A stretch of 5,441 nucleotides of DNA from Capsulimonas sp. Lineage in GTDB: Bacteria; Armatimonadota; Armatimonadia; Armatimonadales; Capsulimonadaceae. The first letter of the stretch is position 1, and each line of letters opens with the position of its first letter. Positions 1 through 5,413 of this stretch are shown one piece after another. The position numbers were made by a program, and so were the translations under genes. Below the pieces are notes generated by a model. The model was given only the letters and a program-made list of their open reading frames with translations. It was not told the DNA's origin and made no database searches. The stretch is from contig JAOQAA010000442.1 of assembly GCA_025963815.1 (NCBI GenBank), forward strand, positions 1 to 5,441, read 5' to 3'.

Positions 1-299
1 TCGATGTTCTCTTTGCCGTCACGGAAGAGAGCGGCTCCAACCCAGGCCGGGCCGCCATCGCGTGGGCGAGCGCCAAGGGCGTCATTCCCGTGATCGGGCC
101 GCGCACCCGCGCGCAGCTCGACGACAATCTGGCCGCCACATCGGTAAAGCTCAGCGCCGAACAGATCCAGCGCCTCGACGATGTCAGCGCCGTCGATCTG
201 GGTTATCCCCACGAGCTGCTCGCCGCCGACGCCCAGCGAGCGACCATGACGGCCGGCCACTGGAGCGAGATCGATTTCACCGGCCGCGCGGTCGCCTGA
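1..299 (+). CDS. Aldo/keto reductase, C-terminal part (5' end outside window)
   Basis: The reading frame is open from base 3 to the TGA at 297-299 and gives 98 residues, so this is the last third of a roughly 300-350 residue protein. Aldo/keto reductases are cytosolic (beta/alpha)8-barrel enzymes that reduce aldehydes and ketones with NADPH. The visible part carries the family's C-terminal signature: an alanine-rich helix ending AWASAKG, the strand and loop PVIGPRTRAQLDDNL that contacts the cofactor's 2'-phosphate and adenine, then the usual VKLSAEQIQRLDDVS helix. The tail contains LGYPHELL, as I recall it from a subset of bacterial members of about 340 residues. The catalytic Asp-Tyr-Lys-His tetrad lies upstream of the window, so neither activity nor substrate can be judged. 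The family assignment is firm; the substrate is unknown. Confidence 0.9.
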   Translation, partial: DVLFAVTEESGSNPGRAAIAWASAKGVIPVIGPRTRAQLDDNLAATSVKLSAEQIQRLDDVSAVDLGYPHELLAADAQRATMTAGHWSEIDFTGRAVA

Positions 300-321
300 C
301 ACATACGCGGCCGCTCTTTAT
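281..321 (+). terminator. Possible weak terminator hairpin across the reductase stop codon
   Basis: A perfect 8-bp GC-only stem (281-288 with 306-313) encloses a 17-base loop that contains the TGA stop, and it is followed by the pyrimidine-rich CTCTTTATT. The stem and T-rich tail fit an intrinsic terminator. The long loop and the position over the stop codon make this tentative. Confidence 0.25.
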
Positions 322-325
322 TCAT

Positions 326-352
326 CAAGAACTCAAAGCAAGAACTCATAAG
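326..352 (+). repeat. Short tandem direct repeat ahead of the SnoaL-like gene
   Basis: CAAGAACTCAAAG at 326-338 is followed immediately by CAAGAACTCATAAG at 339-352, the same word with one inserted T. The first ten bases of the two copies are identical. The second copy runs into the Shine-Dalgarno of the next gene. It could be a small duplication or a pair of binding half-sites; nothing in the sequence decides between these. Confidence 0.6.
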
Positions 353-356
353 GAGG
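351..356 (+). promoter_or_regulatory. Strong ribosome binding site for the SnoaL-like gene
   Basis: A full AGGAGG lies 8 bases before the ATG at 365. It fixes the start there and rules out the longer in-frame extension that opens at 62, whose upstream part overlaps the reductase and reads as arginine-rich, unnatural protein. Confidence 0.85.
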
Positions 357-364
357 CAAAGAAC

Positions 365-691
365 ATGTCTTACGAACTGCCCGCTCCCATCGCCGCCTAT
401 GTGCAGGCGACCAACGCTGCTGACGCCAATGCGTTCCTCACGATCTTCACCGACGACGCCATCGCGTTCGATGAGGGTCATGAGTATCGGGGCGTCCAGG
501 AGATCGCCCAATGGCGCGCCGAGACCACTGCGAAATACCAGACACAACTGGAAGTCACGGGCGCCAAGATCGTCGACGATGAAACAGTATTGACCGCGCT
601 GGTGTCGGGAACGTTCGATGGCAGTCCCGTGGAGCTCGATTTCCATTTCACTTTGCGAGGGGACAAAATTGCCGCCCTTCGAATTCCTTGA
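365..691 (+). CDS. SnoaL-like / NTF2-fold small protein
   Basis: This is a 108-residue cytosolic protein with the size and pattern of SnoaL-like (NTF2 superfamily) domains. An N-terminal helix pair (residues 5-29, IAAYVQATNAADANAFLTIF) is followed by the typical TDDAIAFDEGHEYRG turn (29-43), where many relatives place polar or acidic pocket residues. Next come a helix containing EIAQWRAE (46-53) and alternating strands, ending FHFTLRGDKIAALRI. Such proteins form cone-shaped dimers. They serve as isomerases, cyclases, hydrolases or simple ligand binders, so the fold does not give a reaction. The gene follows the reductase by 65 bases and could be co-transcribed with it or separate. The start is set by an excellent Shine-Dalgarno. 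Family confidence is high; function is unknown. Confidence 0.88.
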   Translation: MSYELPAPIAAYVQATNAADANAFLTIFTDDAIAFDEGHEYRGVQEIAQWRAETTAKYQTQLEVTGAKIVDDETVLTALVSGTFDGSPVELDFHFTLRGDKIAALRIP

Positions 692-768
692 AAACGCTCA
701 AAGACCAGGGATATTGAGTTTGGGGAAGGAGGCAAGCAGGGAACAAGGAATTAACTTCTGTCTAAGGC

Positions 769-773
769 AAGGA
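769..773 (+). promoter_or_regulatory. Ribosome binding site of the CHASE2 gene
   Basis: AAGGA lies 10 bases before the ATG at 784, a moderate site. A four-codon frame, ATG ACA AGA CGA TGA, begins at 773 and ends at 785-787 over the real start. It could couple initiation but is more likely chance. The remainder of 692-783 is purine-rich with several SD-like words (e.g. GGAAGGAGG near 724-732), and I see no clear -35/-10 pair. Confidence 0.5.
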
Positions 774-783
774 TGACAAGACG

Positions 784-2178
784 ATGATAATTCAAAAAGT
801 AGGCCCAGAGCGGCTGCTCTCTTACCGCGCGATCGTCTTTCTCGCCGCCGTTTTTCTGGCGATCGCGATCGGCATATTGACGGAACATTCGCAGCGCGCG
901 CCCATCGAATCGAAGGCGGAAGACGCCATCGTACGAATGGCGCCGCGCGCCGCGCGGGCCGATGTGGTGATCGTGGCGATGGATGACGCCTCGGTCACCA
1001 AATACGGTCCCATCAAATCGTGGCCCCGGTCGCTGCTCGCCCAGGGCCTCTCCAAGATCGAATCCGGCGGCGCCAAGGTAGCCGTCGTGGATCTGGCGCT
1101 GGACAAGCGCACGCAAACCGGCGATTCGGAGCTTTGGCGCACGATGGCGAACAACCGAAACGTCGTGCTCGGTATGTCTTACGACGCTAACCGGCCGCAG
1201 ACGTACACACCCGACGATATCCGGTCGCTCGTCTTCCTGGAGAAGTACGCCATCGCCGATAAGCTGACGCTGGACAAACGCAACCAGGTCTTCCCGTATC
1301 AGATGTTTGAGCCGCCCGTGTCGGACTTCACTGGATCGAGCCGCGGCGTCGGCGTTTTCGTCCGTGAGACCGAGCCGGACGATGTCCTGCGCAGCGCCCG
1401 CCTCTTCTACCGAAGCACTGTCACATATCCACCCGCCACTGCGGCGATCCGGGGCAAGTTCCCGACCTCCAAGCTCGCGGACGGCGCACCGGTGGCGCTG
1501 CCGAACCTGTCGCTCGTCACCGCTCTGCGTATCTACGATCTGGACAAGGACTTCGTCCAAGTGGCTTCGGGCAATACCGTCAAGTTCATTGGAAGCATCA
1601 ATCCTCCGGTCGCGGCGCCGATCGACGATCAAGGACGTATGATGATCCGGTACTATGGACCGCCCGGACATTACATCACCTACTCGTTCGCAGATCTGAT
1701 GTCCGACAAGATCAAGCCGGAAGTCTTCAAGGGCAAAGTTGTGTTCCTGGGCGCCACGGCGGCCGGCGACCCAGCGACCGATGCACGCGCCACGCCGTTC
1801 CCCGGCTTGATGCCCCGCGTCGAAGTGACGGCGAACGCGGTCTCCACCTTCATGGATCGCTCGTTCTTCAGCCGCAACGAGCACCGCATCGTTCCGATAT
1901 TGATCATGCTAGGCTTGGTCACGGGCGCCGCGCTGATGTTCTTCAGCGGCGTGCGATCCCTGGTCATCACGCTGGTCCTCCTGGTCGCGTGGTTCGCTCT
2001 GTCCTATGCGCTCTACGCCTTCAATCACGTGATGCTGCCGATCCTGCCGGGCGTCGCGGCCATCCTCGCCGCCTACGTGATCTCGATGCTGCTGTTCCTC
2101 GGCCCCATGCGCCCCGTCGCCCTGGAAGCGCCGCCAATGTACGTGCCGCCACCCTCAGATAAAGTGCATACGGCGTAA
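784..2178 (+). CDS. CHASE2-domain membrane protein without an output domain
   Basis: This 464-residue membrane protein has one N-terminal transmembrane helix (about 16-33), a large extracytoplasmic CHASE2 domain (about 40-360) and three closely packed C-terminal helices (about 369-386, 391-412, 416-438). CHASE2 hallmarks are clear: ADVVIVAMDDASV (59-71), the WPRSLLAQGLSKIESGGAKVAVVDLAL segment (80-106), DDQGRMMIRYYGPP (281-294), FKGKVVFLGATAAGDPATD (315-333) and PRVEVTANAVSTFMD (344-358). CHASE2 is normally an extracellular sensor that passes a signal through three helices to a cyclase, GGDEF, kinase or histidine kinase domain. Here only about 25 residues follow the last helix (proline-rich, ending VHTA), so no catalytic domain is present. 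There is no frameshift remnant; the non-coding palindrome begins directly after the stop. It may sense a ligand and signal through a partner protein. The ligand is unknown. Confidence 0.9.
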   Translation: MIIQKVGPERLLSYRAIVFLAAVFLAIAIGILTEHSQRAPIESKAEDAIVRMAPRAARADVVIVAMDDASVTKYGPIKSWPRSLLAQGLSKIESGGAKVAVVDLALDKRTQTGDSELWRTMANNRNVVLGMSYDANRPQTYTPDDIRSLVFLEKYAIADKLTLDKRNQVFPYQMFEPPVSDFTGSSRGVGVFVRETEPDDVLRSARLFYRSTVTYPPATAAIRGKFPTSKLADGAPVALPNLSLVTALRIYDLDKDFVQVASGNTVKFIGSINPPVAAPIDDQGRMMIRYYGPPGHYITYSFADLMSDKIKPEVFKGKVVFLGATAAGDPATDARATPFPGLMPRVEVTANAVSTFMDRSFFSRNEHRIVPILIMLGLVTGAALMFFSGVRSLVITLVLLVAWFALSYALYAFNHVMLPILPGVAAILAAYVISMLLFLGPMRPVALEAPPMYVPPPSDKVHTA

Positions 2179-2179
2179 G

Positions 2180-2383
2180 CCCTCACCCTCGGTCCCTCTC
2201 CCGCCCGGCTAAAGCCTGGGAGAGGGGTGTCCAAAGGTCGAAGCCAAAACGTGGTTCACATCAGCTGTTAAGAAAAAGAAGCCAAACATTGTCCGCATGG
2301 CGCGGAGCAACGTTTGGCTTCTAAATTTTGGACATCCCTCTCCCAGGCTTTAGCCGGGGCGGGAGAGGGACCGAGGGTGAGGG
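2180..2383. repeat. 204-bp nested palindrome (REPIN/MITE-like element)
   Basis: The arms 2180-2235 and 2327-2383 are inverted copies, 55 of 57 positions identical with one indel and one substitution, and enclose a 91-bp core. Each arm also holds its own hairpin: CCCTCTCCC pairs with GGGAGAGGG at 2194-2202/2218-2226 and at 2336-2344/2361-2369. The core carries a further strong stem. The layout matches a doublet of REP-like units in inverted orientation. It begins one base after the CHASE2 stop and ends seven bases before the next promoter. No open frame, transposase or clear target-site duplication is visible. In RNA it could act as a CHASE2 terminator or mRNA stabiliser. Confidence 0.85.
2277..2322. 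repeat. Inner hairpin in the core of the palindrome
   Basis: The left arm 2277-2296 pairs with the right arm 2302-2322 over 19 base pairs, with one mismatch and one single-base bulge, around the 5-base loop ATGGC. The word GAAGCCAAA at its foot also occurs at 2240-2248, making a third copy within the core. The stem sits at the centre of the outer palindrome, so a transcript would fold as a long, interrupted rod. Confidence 0.8.
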
Positions 2384-2389
2384 TCCTTC

Positions 2390-2418
2390 TTGCACGCCGC
2401 CCCGGCGTGTGCTATACT
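2390..2418 (+). promoter_or_regulatory. Sigma-70-type promoter of the steA-steB-GT2 operon
   Basis: TTGCAC (2390-2395, three of six consensus positions) is separated by exactly 17 bases from TATACT (2413-2418, five of six). The predicted transcription start is near 2425, leaving a leader of about 26 bases before the ATG at 2451. No strong Shine-Dalgarno is seen in that leader. The promoter begins just outside the palindromic element. Confidence 0.6.
2393..2409. promoter_or_regulatory. Inverted repeat in the promoter spacer, possible operator
   Basis: CACGCC (2393-2398) and GGCGTG (2404-2409) form a perfect 6-bp inverted repeat around a 5-base centre. It overlaps the last half of the -35 box and fills most of the spacer. 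This is a typical repressor position, but no cognate regulator is visible and GC-rich chance is possible. Confidence 0.35.
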
Positions 2419-2450
2419 AGAGAATTACTTTTCACACGTTTTCGGACCGC

Positions 2451-3656
2451 ATGAGGGAGCTTGGAATTTTGGCGACCGTCCGCCCACAGTCTTCGCCCAG
2501 TCGAGAGCGTACCGTTCTGGGCGCGGCGCGCGTGGACAAGCGCACCAAGAACCTGACCTCGCGACTGAGACCGGGCGATGCGGCCGTGATCGACCATTCG
2601 GACCTGGATGCGCTGGCGGCGCGCTCCCTGGCGGACGCGCGCGTGTCGGCCGTGATCAACGCGCGGCCATTCATCAGCGGCAAGTACCCTAACCGGGGGC
2701 CGGGCGTGCTGGCGAATGCGAGCATCCCTATGTATGAGCTGTCCGACCCGGAGGCGTTCGCGCGCATTCGGGAAGGCGGGGCGCTGACGATCGACGCCGA
2801 CTGCGTGCTCTATCAAGACGGCGCGGCGATCGGTCCGGTCACAGTTTGGGACGATGCGGCGATCGTGCTCGCCACGCAATCGGCCCGCGCCAACCTCGGC
2901 GCGGAGCTGGAGAAGTTCGCGCGCAACACACTGCAGTACCTCGACGCCGACAAAGAACTGCTGCTCGACCCAACCAATGTTCCCGCGCTGCGGCAAACCA
3001 AGATGGCGGGACGCCATGTGCTGGTCGTGGTGCGCGGCGAGCATTACAAAGAAGATTTGTCGCTGCTCCGAACTTATCTGAGCGAAGTGCGCCCCGCCGT
3101 GGTCGCCGTGGACGGCGCCGCAGACGCCCTGCTTGCCATCGGCTGTACGCCCGATATTATTCTGGGCGATATGGACAGCGTCTCGGACGACGCCCTGGGG
3201 TGCGGCGCGCAATTGATCGTCCACGCCTACGCGCGGCGCGGAGGCGAAGCGCCTGGCATGGCGCGTATCCATGAACTCGGATTGGAAGCCGACACCTTCC
3301 CGGTCCCGGGTACGAGCGAGGACGCCGCAATGCTGCTGGCCTACGAGCACAACGCCGATTTGATCGTCGCCGTCGGCACACATTCGAACCTGGAAGACTT
3401 TCTCGACAAAGGCCGCGCCGGCATGGCGAGCACGTTTTTGGTCCGCCTCAAGATCGGCACGCGCCTCGTGGACGCCCGCGGCGTCTTCAAGCTCTACCGG
3501 CCCAAGCCGCCTTTCAGCGCGTTCGTCGCCGTCATACTCTCAGCCATGTTCCCGTTCGTCGTTCTGCTCGCAAAGTCGCCAATCTGGCGCAACATCACGG
3601 AGATGTTCCACATCTGGTGGCAGCTCCATTTTGGATGGCGCTTTCACGGCCGCTAA
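2451..3656 (+). CDS. steA: SteA-family cell-separation protein (TPK-like fold, membrane-anchored)
   Basis: This 401-residue protein matches the SteA family along its length: GAARVDKRTKNLTSRL (24-39), PGDAAVIDHSDLDALAARSL (41-60), INARPFISGKYPNRGP (69-84), a thiamin-pyrophosphokinase-like core (about 188-310) with ILGDMDSVSD (237-246), then GTSEDAAMLLAYE (287-299), VGTHSNLEDFLDKGRAGMASTFLVRL (308-333) and a C-terminal transmembrane helix (about 356-374). True thiamin pyrophosphokinases use a downstream TDxE-type motif; here SED stands instead, so kinase activity is doubtful. In Corynebacterium glutamicum, SteA with SteB localises to the division ring and promotes daughter-cell separation by activating a peptidoglycan hydrolase. 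The ATG at 2451 is preferred because it follows the promoter closely and the conserved region begins at about residue 24. The gene heads the operon, with steB 9 bases downstream. Family assignment is firm; role in this organism is inferred. Confidence 0.92.
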   Translation: MRELGILATVRPQSSPSRERTVLGAARVDKRTKNLTSRLRPGDAAVIDHSDLDALAARSLADARVSAVINARPFISGKYPNRGPGVLANASIPMYELSDPEAFARIREGGALTIDADCVLYQDGAAIGPVTVWDDAAIVLATQSARANLGAELEKFARNTLQYLDADKELLLDPTNVPALRQTKMAGRHVLVVVRGEHYKEDLSLLRTYLSEVRPAVVAVDGAADALLAIGCTPDIILGDMDSVSDDALGCGAQLIVHAYARRGGEAPGMARIHELGLEADTFPVPGTSEDAAMLLAYEHNADLIVAVGTHSNLEDFLDKGRAGMASTFLVRLKIGTRLVDARGVFKLYRPKPPFSAFVAVILSAMFPFVVLLAKSPIWRNITEMFHIWWQLHFGWRFHGR

Positions 3657-3665
3657 ACCCTCATT

Positions 3666-4610
3666 ATGCTTGATGTCCGTTACCATATCGTCTATCTCTG
3701 CGCCGTCTTTCTCATGCTGGGCTTCGGCATCCTGATCGGCGAGCACGTCACCCTGCCTCCGCAGGTCACCGCCACGGCCAAAAGCCTCGCGGCCCTCCAA
3801 GTGCAGGTGGACGGCGCCGTTCAGGAGGGCCGCGAGGCCAAGAGCCAGCTGGTGCAAGTGGAGCGATCGCTGAACTCATTGCGGCCAAAACTGACCCACG
3901 GCAAGCTCACCGGTCACCGCGTCGTGGTCGTCCAGTACGGCGATTACCCGCAGGCGACCGCCGCCGCAGCAGCAGCGCTCCAGCTCGCCGGCGCCAATGT
4001 CGCGGCGACGGTTGTCATCGAAGACAAGATGGACGCGCTGACACCCACGCAGATCACGACGATCCTCGACGCCCTGCCCGCCGACTCCCACCCGCCAGCG
4101 TCTGATGGCGCCGCCGGCGACAGCGGCCTGATCCTTACCGCCGTGGCCACCATTCTGCGGGGCGGCTCAACCAGCAAGCCGAGCCTGGGCCATGCTCTGG
4201 AAACCTTGCAGTCGCAGGGACTGATAACAATCGATGGAGATGTCGCGACGCCTTGCACATATTTTGTTTTCGTCGGAGGCCGAAAAATCGATTGGCCGGA
4301 CGACGGCGCCAACCCGATTGACGGCGCTTTGATCCAGCGTCTTCAGGACTTCACGCCCCCAGAAGCCGCGCCCCCGGCTGCCGCTCCGCCTGTGACCATC
4401 ATCGGCTGCGAGCCGTTCGACGTTGGCGTCTCCTCAATCAAGACTTATCAGAAATATGGGCTGACGACGGTCGACTGCATCGACCGCCCGCTCGGCCAGC
4501 TCGACCTGCCCTTCACTCTCCGCACGGACGCGGGTGACCGGGCGGATTACGGCCTCAAAACTACCGCGACACGGCAGCTGCCTCCGGTTCTGGAGGATCA
4601 ATCTTCGTGA
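3666..4610 (+). CDS. steB: SteB / MctB-family membrane-anchored coiled-coil protein
   Basis: This 314-residue protein starts with the family's diagnostic MLDVRYHIVYLCAVFLMLGFGILIGE, a transmembrane helix at about 8-25. A coiled coil of heptad-like Q/V/L/E residues follows (about 35-75). Then comes a Rossmann-like part (GHRVVVVQYGDYP, 83-95), an Ala/Pro-rich linker (about 229-243) and the conserved end VGVSSIKTYQKYGLTTVDCIDRPLGQLDLPF with GDRADYGL (290-297). Databases usually call this 'copper transporter' after mycobacterial MctB (Rv1698), the neighbour of the SteA homologue Rv1697. In Corynebacterium the pair acts in cell separation. No copper-binding Cys/His/Met cluster is visible here. The gene is 9 bases after steA with no good Shine-Dalgarno, so it probably depends on translation of steA. 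Family is firm; copper transport is not supported by the sequence. Confidence 0.9.
   Translation: MLDVRYHIVYLCAVFLMLGFGILIGEHVTLPPQVTATAKSLAALQVQVDGAVQEGREAKSQLVQVERSLNSLRPKLTHGKLTGHRVVVVQYGDYPQATAAAAAALQLAGANVAATVVIEDKMDALTPTQITTILDALPADSHPPASDGAAGDSGLILTAVATILRGGSTSKPSLGHALETLQSQGLITIDGDVATPCTYFVFVGGRKIDWPDDGANPIDGALIQRLQDFTPPEAAPPAAAPPVTIIGCEPFDVGVSSIKTYQKYGLTTVDCIDRPLGQLDLPFTLRTDAGDRADYGLKTTATRQLPPVLEDQSS
4592..4596 (+). promoter_or_regulatory. Ribosome binding site inside steB for the glycosyltransferase
   Basis: GGAGG lies within the last codons of steB, 10 bases before a GTG at 4607. The GTG shares bases with the steB TGA (4608-4610), a GTGA overlap typical of translational coupling. 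It decides the GTG start. Confidence 0.75.
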
Positions 4611-5305
4611 ACGAAAAAGATCTTCATGTTTGTGCGCTAATTCCGGCGTATAATGAGGAACAGCGTATTTCAAAAACAGTCGCCGCCCTGCGCTCCCGCC
4701 GTGAGATCCACACGATCATCGTTGTGGACGACGGATCATCGGACGGCACGGTGCAGGCAGCCGAAGCAGCCGGAGCCGATGTTGTCCTGAAGCAAAAGAA
4801 TCAGGGCAAGGGGGCGGCGCTGACTGCGGCGTACGCCGCAGCGAAAGAGATCGGGAATATCTTTTTGCTTCTGGACGCCGACCTGGGCGCTTCGGCGACC
4901 GAATCCGTGAAGCTGCTCCCGCCGCTGCTGCGCGGCGATGCGGACATGGCGATCGGCCTGCTCCCGCCGGACCCCGCCTTCGCCGCGACCGGTCAAAGCG
5001 GCGGACGCGGCTTTGTGGTCCGTCTCGCCAACTGGGGCATTCACCGGCGCACAGGCCAGACATTTCGCCAGCCGCTTTCCGGCCAGCGCGCCGTGCGGCG
5101 CGAAGTGCTCGAAGCGGTCCACGGCAAGTTCGCGAATGGATTCGGTGTGGAAGTCGCGCTGACCATCGGCGCGATCAAAGCGGGCTTCCGGGTTGTTGAA
5201 GTCGAGACGGCGTTTCGGCACCATGTGACCGGCGGCGAATGGTCGGATATCGTCCACCGGGGCAAGCAGTTCCGAGATGTAGCGAAGACGATCGCGGGGT
5301 CGTAA
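4607..5305 (+). CDS. Family-2 glycosyltransferase (GT-A fold), soluble
   Basis: This 232-residue protein has a complete GT-A nucleotide-sugar transferase core: ALIPAYNEEQRI (10-21), IIVVDDGSSDGT (37-48) for nucleotide binding, KNQGKGAALTAAYAAAK (64-80), and LLLDADL (87-93) with the metal-binding DxD-type DAD at 90-92. Acceptor-side motifs follow: RQPLSGQRAVRREVLEA (154-170), FGVEVALTIGAIKAGFRVVEVE (179-200) and a basic tail with HHVTGG. It resembles dolichyl-phosphate-mannose-synthase-like enzymes but lacks their C-terminal membrane helices, so it is probably cytosolic and may associate peripherally with the membrane. Start is GTG with a GGAGG ahead, coupled to steB. This tight link suggests it builds a glycolipid or envelope-polymer precursor needed with the SteA/SteB complex. 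Donor and acceptor cannot be read from the sequence. Confidence 0.88.
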   Translation: MNEKDLHVCALIPAYNEEQRISKTVAALRSRREIHTIIVVDDGSSDGTVQAAEAAGADVVLKQKNQGKGAALTAAYAAAKEIGNIFLLLDADLGASATESVKLLPPLLRGDADMAIGLLPPDPAFAATGQSGGRGFVVRLANWGIHRRTGQTFRQPLSGQRAVRREVLEAVHGKFANGFGVEVALTIGAIKAGFRVVEVETAFRHHVTGGEWSDIVHRGKQFRDVAKTIAGS

Positions 5306-5326
5306 GACGGCGAAGCAGACCCACCC

Positions 5327-5339
5327 CGGCCTTCGGCCG
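5327..5339. repeat. Small GC hairpin downstream of the glycosyltransferase
   Basis: CGGCC (5327-5331) pairs perfectly with GGCCG (5335-5339) around a TTC loop. No T tract follows, so it is a poor terminator by itself. It sits within the C-rich non-coding stretch 5306-5371, which otherwise shows no frame or recognisable motif. Confidence 0.5.
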
Positions 5340-5371
5340 ACCCTGAGTGACCTACCCCGTCGCTTCGCGCC

Positions 5372-5413
5372 ACCCCTCCCTTGAAGCAGGGAAGGGTAGT
5401 TAGGATTTTGTTT
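5372..5413 (+). terminator. Likely intrinsic terminator of the steA-steB-GT2 operon
   Basis: The stem ACCCCTCCCT (5372-5381) pairs with AGGGAAGGGT (5388-5397), nine of ten positions, around the loop TGAAGC. It is followed 8 bases later by TTTTGTTT (5406-5413). The first gene-free stretch after the operon is a logical site for it. The pyrimidine/purine arm style resembles the REP-like arms at 2180-2383, so it may itself be a dispersed repeat used as terminator. Nothing further is seen up to the window end at 5441. Confidence 0.55.

Noticed and set aside
62..364. In-frame upstream extension of the SnoaL-like gene
   Set aside because: It overlaps the reductase frame, reads as arginine-rich non-protein-like sequence, and the AGGAGG at 351-356 sets the start at 365.
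692..783. Promoter for the CHASE2 gene
   Set aside because: TTGAGT at 714-719 has no acceptable -10 box at 16-18 bases; no other pair is convincing.
751..1884. Long open frame on the minus strand (377 residues)
   Set aside because: It lies antisense to a clear CHASE2 gene, is rich in Arg, His and Asp as expected of a GC-rich shadow frame, and has no recognisable motif.
2236..2326. CRISPR-like or tRNA-like structure in the palindrome core
   Set aside because: The repeated word is short, unevenly spaced and part of a hairpin; no cloverleaf can be drawn.
2170..2390. Classic transposon with target-site duplication
   Set aside because: Bases flanking the palindrome (GTAAG on the left, TCCTT on the right) are not direct repeats, and no transposase is encoded within it.
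2846..3274. Plus-strand out-of-frame open frame inside steA
   Set aside because: Arginine-rich composition and no motif; a by-product of GC-rich codon use.
2412..3383. Long open frame on the minus strand (323 residues)
   Set aside because: It is antisense to steA, whose whole length matches its family; the minus-strand product has no domain signature.
3009..3400. Thiamin pyrophosphokinase
   Set aside because: Only part of the catalytic motifs is present, and flanking regions and neighbour match SteA.
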